A DNA stretch of 59,054 nucleotides from Archaeoglobus sp. (GTDB lineage: Archaea; Halobacteriota; Archaeoglobi; Archaeoglobales; Archaeoglobaceae), in NCBI RefSeq assembly GCF_017656475.1, contig NZ_JACDNT010000011.1:1-59054 (forward strand). The letters are read 5' to 3'. Below, one piece after another: positions 40,190 through 48,182 of this stretch. Below the pieces are notes generated by a model. It ran no database searches. It was not told the DNA's origin and saw nothing but the letters and a program-made list of their open reading frames with translations. Every line of letters begins with the position of its first letter. Position 1 is the first letter of the stretch. The position numbers were made by a program, and so were the translations under genes.

Positions 40190-41840
40190 TATCAACAAGC
40201 TGAGAAAGATTATCGAGGTCGCGAGAGGCGACAGAAGGGCTGAGTTTGTTATTAAAAACGCTCAAATTGTTGATTTAATCAATGAAGAGATTTTTAGCGG
40301 AGATATTGCCATAGCCGAGGGATTTGTAGCCGGGGTTGGGAGTTACTCCGGTATTGAGGAGCTTGAGGCCTCAGGCTTAATTGCCGTGCCGGGTTTGATT
40401 GATGCCCACACTCACGTTGAGATGTCGATGCTCACAATTACAGAGTTTGCGAGGCTTGTTGTGCCCCGCGGAACGACAGCAGTTGTCGCCGACCCCCATG
40501 AGATTGCCAATGTTCTTGGGAAAGAGGGAGTAAGGCTGATGATTCATGAAGCGAGGCAAAGCCCGCTAAGGTTCTACTGCATGGTGCCATCATGCGTCCC
40601 CTCTTCTCCCCTCGAAACTTCAGGGGCGAAAATAGGTGTCGAGGAAATCAGGGAGCTCCTGCAGGAGGATGAGGTTCTTGGACTTGCTGAGATGATGAAT
40701 TTTCCGGGTGTAATTGATGCTGAAGAAGAAGTACTTCAGAAAATCGTTCTGGCAAAGCTTGTGGATGGACATGCCCCGGGTGTGAGGGGGAAGAGGTTAA
40801 ACGCTTACATTGCTGCTGGCATCTCTTCAGACCACGAAACAACTGCAATAGACGAGGCAAAGGAGAAGCTCAGACTTGGCATGTGGGTGATGATAAGGGA
40901 AGGCTCTGCAGCGAGAAATCTCTCAGCCCTGAAGAATGTGGCAGGAAACAGACACACAATGCTTGTAACTGACGGCGACAGGAGTGTGAAGGACATTGTG
41001 GAGGAAGGTTATCTCGACCATGTTTTCAGAAGAGCGATTGAGGAGGGTGTGGACGAGATTAAAGCCCTGCAAATGCTCACAATGAATCCGGCAGAGTACT
41101 TCGGAATCAACGCAGGTCTGATCTCTCCCTCCCGACTGGCTGATATTGTGCTACTCAAAGACCTGAGGAAATTTGAGGTCAAGAAGGTCTTTGTGGGAGG
41201 AAAAAGACCGGAATTCAGGAGCTATTCTCATCCTGAGTGGGCGAAGAGGATGGTCAATGCCAGAAAAATAACTCCTGAGAGCCTTAAAATTGAAGGGGGG
41301 AAAGTGAGAGTTATCGAGGTCTATGACGGGGAGATAGTGACTGGCGAGAGTGTGGAGAACGTTCAGGGTGTTGATGTAGAGCGCGACATTCTGAAGGCAG
41401 TTGTGGTTGAGAGGCACAGGGGAAGTGGGAGGATTGGAAAGGCCTACGTCAGGGGCTTTGGATTGAAGAGGGGTGCAATAGCCCAGAGCATAGCCCATGA
41501 CGCCCACAACATCGTGAGCGTGGGTGCTGACGACATCAGCATATGCGAGGCTGTGAACAGAGTTATAGAACTGCAGGGAGGGATAGTTGTTGCAGATTCT
41601 GAAATAAAAGCGGAGTTGGCCCTGCCAGTTGCCGGGATAATGACCGACGAGAAGGCCGAAGCTGTAATTGAGAAGCTAACGAAAGTTGAGGATGAAATCA
41701 GAAAGCTGGGATGCAGGCTAAAATCTCCGATAATAACACTCTCATTCATCGCACTCCCGGTAATTCCAAAATTGAAGCTAACAGACCTCGGACTGGTGGA
41801 CGTTGAAGCCTTCAAAGTTGTTGACCTGCATACCGATTAA
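40170..41840 (+). CDS. ade: adenine deaminase
   Basis: This metal-dependent amidohydrolase converts adenine to hypoxanthine. Of 556 residues, the N-terminal beta-sandwich is followed by metal-binding LIDAHTHVEMSML (about 75-87), VADPHEIANVLG, GHAPG and SDHETT, and a C-terminal domain with AQSIAHDAHNIVSVG and GIVVADSEIKAELALPVAGIMTD typical of Ade rather than of other amidohydrolases. Its hypoxanthine product would feed the phosphoribosyltransferase encoded just upstream, whose 3' end it overlaps by 20 bases. Confidence 0.93.
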   Translation: MSSPTADINKLRKIIEVARGDRRAEFVIKNAQIVDLINEEIFSGDIAIAEGFVAGVGSYSGIEELEASGLIAVPGLIDAHTHVEMSMLTITEFARLVVPRGTTAVVADPHEIANVLGKEGVRLMIHEARQSPLRFYCMVPSCVPSSPLETSGAKIGVEEIRELLQEDEVLGLAEMMNFPGVIDAEEEVLQKIVLAKLVDGHAPGVRGKRLNAYIAAGISSDHETTAIDEAKEKLRLGMWVMIREGSAARNLSALKNVAGNRHTMLVTDGDRSVKDIVEEGYLDHVFRRAIEEGVDEIKALQMLTMNPAEYFGINAGLISPSRLADIVLLKDLRKFEVKKVFVGGKRPEFRSYSHPEWAKRMVNARKITPESLKIEGGKVRVIEVYDGEIVTGESVENVQGVDVERDILKAVVVERHRGSGRIGKAYVRGFGLKRGAIAQSIAHDAHNIVSVGADDISICEAVNRVIELQGGIVVADSEIKAELALPVAGIMTDEKAEAVIEKLTKVEDEIRKLGCRLKSPIITLSFIALPVIPKLKLTDLGLVDVEAFKVVDLHTD

Positions 41841-42231
41841 CGCAGTCAATCTCAGGAGAGTACATCTTTATGTCGATTACAGGTGAGTTATCGAGAGCAT
41901 CCAGCCATCTGACCTTCAGCCTGTTTCTCTCAACTTCAAGAACCTCTACAACGCAGAATCCTATCGGGTTTGGCCTGCTCGGAGAGCGGGTGGTGAAAAC
42001 TCCCCTTTCCTCACTCTCGCCCGGCGGTATTACTCTCAGCTTTTCTCTGCTTGCTCTGTCCATCCAGTAGAGGACGATTAGATACCGGAAATTCTCGATT
42101 TTGTACAGTCCATCCGCATACTCATCGAAGATTACTATTTCGGACACGGCATCCGAGAACCTTCCCTGCCTCGGAGCATCACTCTGGGTTTTGAAGGGCG
42201 ACTTAACAACTCCAATAGGTTTGAGGTCCAT
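41812..42231 (-). CDS. trmO: tRNA methyltransferase TrmO (TsaA/UPF0066 family)
   Basis: This AdoMet-dependent enzyme methylates N6 of t6A37 in certain threonine tRNAs. It is a 139-residue beta-barrel protein with the family signatures PIGVVKSPFKTQSDAPRQG, YLIVLYWMDRA, GVFTTRSPSRPNPIGF and LDALDNSPVIDIKMYSP. The length matches the single-domain archaeal form. It is transcribed convergently with the adenine deaminase gene, overlapping it by 29 bases, and divergent from the nucleotidyltransferase. Confidence 0.9.
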   Translation of the reverse strand: MDLKPIGVVKSPFKTQSDAPRQGRFSDAVSEIVIFDEYADGLYKIENFRYLIVLYWMDRASREKLRVIPPGESEERGVFTTRSPSRPNPIGFCVVEVLEVERNRLKVRWLDALDNSPVIDIKMYSPEIDCVNRYAGQQL

Positions 42232-42282
42232 ATTTCGGCTCTCTCAAAAGTTTTTTATTCTTTTTTGAGCAAACACAGAGAG

Positions 42283-43281
42283 ATGAAAATCATAATAATG
42301 GCAGGTGGTTACGCAACGAGGCTCTGGCCGATAACCAAGACCAAGGCTAAGCCCCTACTTCCAGTTGGAACCAAGAGAATAGTCGACCACGTTTACGAGA
42401 AGGTGCTGAAGTTCAATTCGCCCATTCTGCTGTCCACAAACAAGAGGTTTGAGGAAGATTTCAGGAAGTGGGCTGAGGGAAAGGACGTTGAAGTGGTTGT
42501 TGAGGACACCATGAGGGAGGAGGAAAAGCTGGGGGCTGTTAAGGCACTCGCTCAGGTTGTTGAGAATATTGATGACGATTTCCTGGTCGTTGCTGGAGAC
42601 AACATTTTCTCCTTCGACCTCAATCCGCTTGTAGAGCTTTTCAGGGAGAAAAAAGCACCCGTCACGGCCCTCTACGATGTCGGAGATTACGAGCTGGCTA
42701 AAAGGTATGGTGTGGCGGAGCTTGAGGAAGAAATCGTAAGGAAGTTCTACGAGAAACCTGAAAAACCACCTTCCACGCTCGTTGGGATAGCCATATACGC
42801 CTTTCCGAAAGAGATTGCCGAGATACTTGTTGAATATGTCGGTGGAAATGAAAAGAGCGATAATCTCGGAGACTTTCTCAGCTTCCTCTGCCAGAAAATG
42901 GATGTATACGGATGTATTTTCAACAACGGAAACTGGTACGATGTTGGAAATCCCGATTCCTATATCGAGGCTTTCAAGTTCTACACAGACAGTTCTGTCC
43001 ACGAGTCGGTTGAAATCGCGAAGGCGGCCAAGATAATAGAGCCAGTTGTGATAGAGAAGGATGTTGTGATAAAGGGCAGGTCAATAGTGGGGCCTTACGC
43101 GTACATCGGTGAGGGTTGCGAGATCGATTCCTCGGATGTTAGCGAGAGTGTGGTTTTCTCAAAGACCGTTTTGAAGAGGGTTAGGCTCTGGAGGAGCATA
43201 ATCGACGACGATTGTGAAATAAGAAACATTGAGCTGAGCGGGTCTATAATAGGCGGTCACGCAAAAATCCAGAGGGGATGA
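42283..43281 (+). CDS. sugar-1-phosphate nucleotidyltransferase
   Basis: This makes an NDP-sugar from NTP and a sugar-1-phosphate. I start it at the ATG at 42283: the frame from the TTG at 42265 lies within the promoter (T-rich TATA box about 42250-42262). It has 332 residues. The signature IIMAGGYATRLWPITKTKAKPLLPV leads the Rossmann-type catalytic domain, VVAGDNIFSFD provides the metal-binding Asp, and a C-terminal left-handed beta-helix (about 250-330, repeats such as VVIEKDVVIKGRSIVGPYAYIG) follows. This architecture suits GlmU-like, RmlA-like or mannose-1-phosphate guanylyltransferases; the sugar is not readable. It overlaps the next gene by 4 bases. Confidence 0.83.
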   Translation: MKIIIMAGGYATRLWPITKTKAKPLLPVGTKRIVDHVYEKVLKFNSPILLSTNKRFEEDFRKWAEGKDVEVVVEDTMREEEKLGAVKALAQVVENIDDDFLVVAGDNIFSFDLNPLVELFREKKAPVTALYDVGDYELAKRYGVAELEEEIVRKFYEKPEKPPSTLVGIAIYAFPKEIAEILVEYVGGNEKSDNLGDFLSFLCQKMDVYGCIFNNGNWYDVGNPDSYIEAFKFYTDSSVHESVEIAKAAKIIEPVVIEKDVVIKGRSIVGPYAYIGEGCEIDSSDVSESVVFSKTVLKRVRLWRSIIDDDCEIRNIELSGSIIGGHAKIQRG

Positions 43282-44864
43282 AAGCTGCGATAATCGACGG
43301 ATACGTTGACGAACCCTCCTGCCTCGGAGTTCCCCCTTACGTCGCTCCTTATCCGAGATACATATACGGAATGCTGAAATCTGCCGGTTTTGAGCCAAAG
43401 TACTTCACCATCGACTACCTGAGAGAACATCCAGAGGTGATTGAGAAGCTCAAAAGCTTTGATTTGGCCGTAATCATTGCGGGTATAGCCGTTCCCGGCA
43501 AATATCTTGGGGGGAAGCCTTTAAGCAAGAAGGAGCTTTTTTCGATGAATGTTGCGAGGAGAAACATACTCGTCGGACCCATAACCCTGGAACTTTCAGA
43601 TAAAGACCGAAGAATGCTCGAAGACGTTGAAGTTGAAGTCTTAGATTTCCCATTCGAAAAAAGGCTATTTGAAAAGCTTGAAGGGAAGAAATTCGACCTG
43701 AATGCTTTTGCTGTTCGTGGAGCAGAGGTGGTAAGGCAGCATCCCGATTTTCCGCACATCATCTGCGAGATCGAGACCTACAGGGGATGCTACTGGGGCA
43801 GATGCAGCTTCTGCATCGAAAGAGTCCACAAGCTGTGGTTCCGCAGTCCAGAAGACGTTCTGAAGGAGATAAAGGCTCTTTACGATTGTGGAGTGAGGTA
43901 CTTCCGTCTCGGCAGACAGACGGACTTTTTCAGCTTTTTGGGCGAGTTTGAGGAAGGCGTACCAAAACCGAATCCCGAAGAAATGAAGAAGTTTCACAGG
44001 GCCATATGGGATCTATGCCCGAAAATAAAAACCCTCCATCTTGACAACGTGAATCCGAAAACGATAGCCGAGCATCCGGAAGAATCTGCTGAAATCATCA
44101 AGACGATTGTGATGTATCAGACTCCAGGAAATGTTGCAGCGATGGGGCTTGAGAGTGCTGATGAGAGAGTTGTGAGGAAAAACAGCCTCGCAGCTACTCC
44201 AGAGGAGGTCATGTTCGCCATTGAGCTTATCAACAAGTACGGCAGACACCCCTCCTACAACGGCCTTCCGTACTTCCTGCCGGGAATAAACTTCGTGATA
44301 GGGCTGAAAGGCGAGACAAAAGAAACTTTCGAGATAAACTATGAGTTCCTTGAGGAGGTCATGAAAAGAAACCTTCTGCTGAGGAGGATCAACATAAGGC
44401 AGGTTAAGATTTTCCCGGGAACTCCTATGGAGAAAGAGGGTGACAGAAGGCTGAAGAAGCACAGAAAGGAGTTTCTTAGCTTCAAAAACAGAGTCAGAGA
44501 GAATGTAGACACTCCAATGCTCGAAAAAATGCTACCGAAGGGAAGGAAAATAACTGATCTGAGGGTGGAGGTTGAAGGGAAAATAAGCTACGCAAGGCAG
44601 CTTGCCACCTACCCAATTCTTGTAGGACTGGTTGGAATGTATCCCAGAAACCTCTATGTTGACGCCAGAGTTGTTGACTACGGCCATAGGAGCATCACAG
44701 CTGTTGAAGCAGACCTTGACGTGAACAAAGCCACCTTGGAGCAGCTTGAGCTTCTGCTGGGAAAAGTTGGTCGTGAAGTTTATATTCGGAGACCCATAGG
44801 AAGTGATGCTGAACTTGAAACAATAGCTGGAAGGGAAGCCCTGCTTTACCTCAAAGTTGGTTGA
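43278..44864 (+). CDS. radical SAM protein with C-terminal helix-hairpin-helix (COG1031-like)
   Basis: This has 528 residues. A B12-binding-like alpha/beta domain lies at about 1-140. A radical SAM core follows whose cluster cysteines read RGCYWGRCSFC (C171, C176, C179), a CX4CX2C spacing instead of the usual CX3CX2C. Further core elements include GVRYFRLGRQTDFFSF, MGLESADERVVRKNSLAATP and NFVIGLKGETKETFEINYEFL. The end carries a HhH-type nucleic-acid-binding motif (LDVNKATLEQLELLLGKVGREV). This layout fits the archaeal COG1031 group, whose substrate is unknown; an RNA or DNA target is suggested by the HhH. It is translationally coupled to the nucleotidyltransferase. Confidence 0.82.
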   Translation: MKAAIIDGYVDEPSCLGVPPYVAPYPRYIYGMLKSAGFEPKYFTIDYLREHPEVIEKLKSFDLAVIIAGIAVPGKYLGGKPLSKKELFSMNVARRNILVGPITLELSDKDRRMLEDVEVEVLDFPFEKRLFEKLEGKKFDLNAFAVRGAEVVRQHPDFPHIICEIETYRGCYWGRCSFCIERVHKLWFRSPEDVLKEIKALYDCGVRYFRLGRQTDFFSFLGEFEEGVPKPNPEEMKKFHRAIWDLCPKIKTLHLDNVNPKTIAEHPEESAEIIKTIVMYQTPGNVAAMGLESADERVVRKNSLAATPEEVMFAIELINKYGRHPSYNGLPYFLPGINFVIGLKGETKETFEINYEFLEEVMKRNLLLRRINIRQVKIFPGTPMEKEGDRRLKKHRKEFLSFKNRVRENVDTPMLEKMLPKGRKITDLRVEVEGKISYARQLATYPILVGLVGMYPRNLYVDARVVDYGHRSITAVEADLDVNKATLEQLELLLGKVGREVYIRRPIGSDAELETIAGREALLYLKVG

Positions 44865-44985
44865 GGATAATTAACGACTGATTTCATTAAACTCTCAGCA
44901 GTGAATATGATTCAATTGTAAATAAAAAAAATTGAGAATGGTAAAAGCTTTATACGGAGAGGAATAAGGCAAATCTGGTGGTTGA
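44865..44985 (+). promoter_or_regulatory. AT-rich promoter region of orc1/cdc6
   Basis: It contains a TATA-like CTTTATACG near 44949 and a GGTGGTTGA ribosome-binding site before the ATG, plus an inverted repeat TCAATT/AATTGA around 44912-44936. I looked for origin recognition boxes next to the initiator gene and saw none, so I do not call an origin here. Confidence 0.4.
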
Positions 44986-46215
44986 ATGAATATCTTTGAA
45001 AATATTTTGAGTTCAGCGACAATATTTAAAAATAGAGACGTTTTAAGGCATAGTTACACTCCAGAAAAGCTTCCACACAGGGAGGAGCAGATCAATCAGC
45101 TTGCGTTACTGCTCTCCCCGATGCTTAGAGGTGGTACACCTTCAAACATTTTCATTTATGGAAAAACCGGAACGGGAAAAACGGCTACTGTGCTTTTCGT
45201 GGGCAGACAGCTTGAGGAAGCGAGCAAGAAGGCCAGGCTCAACGTTGCTGTGCACTACATAAACTGCGAGATTGTAGATACAGCCTACAGAGTTCTAGCC
45301 AGCCTTGCAAGGAAGTTTGGAAGCAACGTCCCAATGACAGGCTGGCCTACGGATCAGGTCTATGATGAGGTGAAGAAGGTTCTTGAAAGGAGAGGTGCGA
45401 GAGTACTCGTTATTCTCGACGAGATCGACAAGCTCGTGAAGAAAGCGGAGGAGGCTCTGTATGGTCTGACAAGGATAAACTCGGAGCTTGAGAAGTCGAG
45501 CATATGTCTCATAGGGATATCAAACAATCTGAAGTTTAAGGAATACTTAGACGCGAGGGTTTTGAGCTCGCTCAGTGAGGAAGAAATTGTTTTCCCTCCA
45601 TACAATGCCGAGCAGCTTGAGGATATCCTTCAGCAGAGAGCAAAGCTGGCCTTTGAAGATGGAGTGCTTGAAGAAGGTGTGATTCAGCTCTGTGCTGCAA
45701 TAGCTGCTCAAGAGCATGGAGACGCGAGAAAAGCGCTTGATTTGCTGAGGGTGAGTGCTGAGATTGCTGAGAGGGAGAGGGACAGCATGGTGAGAGTTGA
45801 GCATGTTAAAAAGGCAGTGAGGAAGATTGAGACAGACTACATGATTGAGACTGTCAGAACCCTTCCCGTGCACAGCAAGATTCTGCTGTACAGCATGTCT
45901 CTAATCTCGGAGAACACACCGAAGTTCACAACAGGAGAAGTATATTGCGTTTACAAAAAGCTCTGCAATAAGGTAGGGATTAACCCCCTCACTCAGAGGA
46001 GGATAAGCGACCTGATTTCTGAACTGGACATGCTGGGTGTGCTTAACTCTGTTGTGATATCAAAGGGTAGATATGGAAGAACGAGAGAGATGAAGCTTGA
46101 AGCCGATAGAAAAACTCTGAGAAAAGCTCTGGAAGAGGACTATAGACTTCAAAATCTGCGTAAGTTTGAAGGGGAGTTGAAGAAGTTTGCAAACCTCAAC
46201 CTTTTCCAGTTTTAG
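44986..46215 (+). CDS. cdc6: Orc1/Cdc6 replication initiator
   Basis: This archaeal origin-binding AAA+ ATPase recruits MCM. It has 409 residues: Walker A GKTGTGKT (59-66), Walker B LVILDEID (141-148), sensor 1 LIGISNN, sensor 2 region HGDARKALDLLRVSAEIAE, and a C-terminal winged-helix domain (about 300-400; TTGEVYCVYKKLCNKVGINPLTQRRISDLISELDMLG). All parts expected for an active initiator are present. It is a single gene with its own promoter, and its 3' flank holds an H/ACA-type RNA. Confidence 0.95.
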   Translation: MNIFENILSSATIFKNRDVLRHSYTPEKLPHREEQINQLALLLSPMLRGGTPSNIFIYGKTGTGKTATVLFVGRQLEEASKKARLNVAVHYINCEIVDTAYRVLASLARKFGSNVPMTGWPTDQVYDEVKKVLERRGARVLVILDEIDKLVKKAEEALYGLTRINSELEKSSICLIGISNNLKFKEYLDARVLSSLSEEEIVFPPYNAEQLEDILQQRAKLAFEDGVLEEGVIQLCAAIAAQEHGDARKALDLLRVSAEIAERERDSMVRVEHVKKAVRKIETDYMIETVRTLPVHSKILLYSMSLISENTPKFTTGEVYCVYKKLCNKVGINPLTQRRISDLISELDMLGVLNSVVISKGRYGRTREMKLEADRKTLRKALEEDYRLQNLRKFEGELKKFANLNLFQF

Positions 46216-46216
46216 A

Positions 46217-46234
46217 AAGCTTTTTATTTTCTTT
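46217..46234 (+). terminator. T-rich terminator after orc1/cdc6
   Basis: A hairpin-like AAAGCTTT leads into TTTATTTTCTTT just after the stop codon. It separates the initiator transcript from the guide RNA that begins about 25 bases later. Confidence 0.4.
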
Positions 46235-46259
46235 AACCAACCACTTTTTACCCCGGCGT

Positions 46260-46315
46260 GCCCGCCAGCCATGCGTTCCCTGAACAGTGAGGGGAATTCC
46301 ACTTGGCGGGCTACA
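46260..46315 (+). ncRNA. H/ACA guide sRNA with a K-loop
   Basis: One hairpin of the archaeal H/ACA form: an 8-bp perfect lower stem GCCCGCCA (46260-46267) with TGGCGGGC (46304-46311), then T and the ACA box (46313-46315). The upper stem is TTCCCT (46276-46281) with GGGGAA (46291-46296), closed by tandem G.A pairs (G82-A90, A83-G89, last two digits) and a five-base loop. This is a K-loop that L7Ae would bind. The unpaired pocket strands are 46268-46275 and 46297-46303. The pocket top is 15-16 nt from ACA, as the family requires. The predicted target is AGUGGAA-UN-CGCAUGGC. It lies between convergent genes. Confidence 0.75.
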
Positions 46316-46325
46316 GTTTTCAATT

Positions 46326-47393
46326 TTAGTTCTTTGCATAACATCCGAGAGGTTTGCCCTCGAAGATTGCTGTAAGGCAGAGGTTGCAGGATTTGCAGTC
46401 TGAAGCATCTACCTCTCCTTCCATCATCTTCCTCGGAAGGTAGGGGTCTCTGATCAGCGGTCTGGACATCGAAACGAATTCAACCTTTTTAAGGAGTATT
46501 TCAGCAGTCTTTCTGCTCTTTATCCCGCCGACACACATAACGGGGATGCTTACGGCATCCTTTATTTTGAAGGCATAGTCCTTGAAGTAAGCCTCTCCGC
46601 TCTTCGCCACCTTCTGACTTACAACATTATAGCGATTGTGGTAGATTGACTCGTACATCCCGCCGCTAACCTCAATTGCCTCAAATCCTGCGTCATCGAG
46701 CAGCTTTGCTATCCTCACAGCCTCATCAACCTCAAGCCCTCCCGGAACGAAGTCGCAGGCGTTCATCTTGATCATCACAGGAATTCTGCTTTTCTCTCTA
46801 ATTCTTTCAAAAATGTCGAGCAGAATTTTTGCCCTCTCCTTACCATACTCATCCTTTCTTCTGTTGGTGTGTGGAGATATGAACTCGCTCAACAGGTAAC
46901 CGTGGGCTGCATGAAGCTGAATGGCATCAAAGCCAGCTTTCTCAGCCCTCAAAGCAGCATTGACAAATGCCTCGATTACTCTCTCGATATCCTCCTTAGT
47001 CATCTCTCTTGGCTCAACGCCCGTGTAGGGGTCCCTTACAGCTGAAGGGGCGATTGCGTTGCCGAGTATTGTTTGTCTTCCTGCGTGAGCAAGCTGTGCA
47101 ACAAAAACGACGTCATTCGCAACATTCTTCACCTCTTCAACGAGCCTTCTCAGTCCATCAATATGCCTATCCTCACTGATGCCCGTCATCTTGTATGAAG
47201 CCCTTCCATCTTCGCTTACGAACATGTAGCCGGTAATAATCGTGCCAGCTCCACCTTCCGCTAGCTTCTTGTAAAGCTCTATCAGCTCATCAGTCACAAA
47301 TCCTTCCTTGGTGGCCATGGACTCAGCTGTTGCCGACCTCACGAGTCGGTTCTTCATTTTCAGATTTTCGGTTTCTGCTGGTGTGAAAAGCAT
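46326..47393 (-). CDS. OYE-family NADH:flavin oxidoreductase with iron-sulfur C-terminus
   Basis: This has 355 residues: a FMN-binding TIM barrel of the old yellow enzyme type (KNRLVRSATAES at the N-terminus, QLAHAGRQ, DAIQLHAAHGYLLSEFISPHTNRRKDEYG). It is followed by four C-terminal cysteines in CX2CX2CX11C (DCKSCNLC...GCYAKN), the place of the 4Fe-4S cluster in 2,4-dienoyl-CoA reductase and trimethylamine dehydrogenase. It lacks the FAD/NAD(P)H domains that follow in those enzymes, so it needs a partner for electron supply. Reduction of an enoyl-CoA or other activated alkene is likely. Its 3' end comes close to the H/ACA RNA on the other strand. Confidence 0.83.
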   Translation of the reverse strand: MLFTPAETENLKMKNRLVRSATAESMATKEGFVTDELIELYKKLAEGGAGTIITGYMFVSEDGRASYKMTGISEDRHIDGLRRLVEEVKNVANDVVFVAQLAHAGRQTILGNAIAPSAVRDPYTGVEPREMTKEDIERVIEAFVNAALRAEKAGFDAIQLHAAHGYLLSEFISPHTNRRKDEYGKERAKILLDIFERIREKSRIPVMIKMNACDFVPGGLEVDEAVRIAKLLDDAGFEAIEVSGGMYESIYHNRYNVVSQKVAKSGEAYFKDYAFKIKDAVSIPVMCVGGIKSRKTAEILLKKVEFVSMSRPLIRDPYLPRKMMEGEVDASDCKSCNLCLTAIFEGKPLGCYAKN

Positions 47394-47575
47394 GATACAT
47401 TTGTTGAATATTAATTGAAAAAATTTCCGTTTTATTGTCTGTGTTAATTCCGAGATGGCAGGAACTAACTGGCTGACAGACAGCTAACTTTTTAAAAACA
47501 ATTTTTTAAAATGAAAAAACAAGCTATTCTACCTCTATAACGAAAAAGGTTTATTACTTTAACTCTGCTGGTAGA

Positions 47576-47857
47576 GTGGTGAGAGCCGAAGAGATTTCAA
47601 AGAAAGTGAATATTGAAAGACTGGCAACCAGCTCAGGTGAGATATCAGCAGTTGGTATGGACATGGAATTTGCAGCTAAGTTGAAAGAACTTGTTGACTT
47701 TCTCGTTCCAGCCGAGAAATTTCAGGGTTACCTTTCGATTGATGGTGAGTACGTGGTTTTCAGGAGGGACGGAAGAGGGTGTATTCTGGCGATTGTTGAG
47801 GAAGAAAGAGTTAGGTGGTGCCTTAAAAAGCTTGAGGAGGTCCTGAATGGAAGCTGA
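47576..47857 (+). CDS. small conserved-looking protein, function unknown
   Basis: This has 93 residues from a GTG (47576; a second GTG at 47579 is equally possible). It is an acidic alpha/beta protein with [40 protein letters not shown] at the end. This resembles, weakly, the C-terminal half of roadblock/LC7-type folds, but I would not name it. Its ribosome-binding region for the next gene, GAGGAGGT, lies in its last codons and the frames overlap by 11 bases, so the two small genes are co-translated and may interact. A TATA-like TTTATTACTTTAA (about 47550) precedes it. Confidence 0.6.
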   Translation: MVRAEEISKKVNIERLATSSGEISAVGMDMEFAAKLKELVDFLVPAEKFQGYLSIDGEYVVFRRDGRGCILAIVEEERVRWCLKKLEEVLNGS

Positions 47858-48182
47858 ATACGCCTATGTTGAAGGAGAGAAGATAAAAGGAAATTCCAAT
47901 GTTGCTGTTTCTTATTTGGAGGCGATTAGAGAGCTTGTTGAGGAACTTGAGGTAAAAGAGCTCGTTTTCCAGACTGATGACTATTCTGGTGCGCTTTTAA
48001 GCGAGCCAGTAATGATTTTTGTGAAAGTTAGGGGAGATATCTCTCTCGCCAAGGCACAGGCAAGAAGAATACTTAGAGAACTCGGATACGTCAAAAAAGA
48101 CGATCTTGAGGAAGCTTTTGAGCTGGCAGAAAAAATTGAGTCTATGCCAATTGAAGAAGTCGTGAGAATTCTTAAAAAATAA
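47847..48182 (+). CDS. small protein of unknown function, partner of the preceding gene
   Basis: This has 111 residues from an ATG with a strong ribosome-binding site. It is predicted alpha/beta and acidic ([23 protein letters not shown], then [31 protein letters not shown]). No family is recognised; roadblock-like partner folds are a guess. Both this gene and the one before it are stand-alone, between the OYE-type gene and the exchanger. It overlaps the end of the convergent exchanger gene by 11 bases. Confidence 0.58.
   Translation: MEAEYAYVEGEKIKGNSNVAVSYLEAIRELVEELEVKELVFQTDDYSGALLSEPVMIFVKVRGDISLAKAQARRILRELGYVKKDDLEEAFELAEKIESMPIEEVVRILKK

Noticed and set aside
44865-44985. Replication origin next to orc1/cdc6
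   Set aside because: The region is AT-rich with one small inverted repeat, but I saw no origin recognition boxes (G-rich runs with a conserved core, repeated). AT-richness is explained by the promoter.
46326-47393. Full-length 2,4-dienoyl-CoA reductase
   Set aside because: The OYE barrel and iron-sulfur Cys are present but the FAD and NAD(P)H domains are missing; the frame ends cleanly 11 bases from the guide RNA with no sign of truncation elsewhere.
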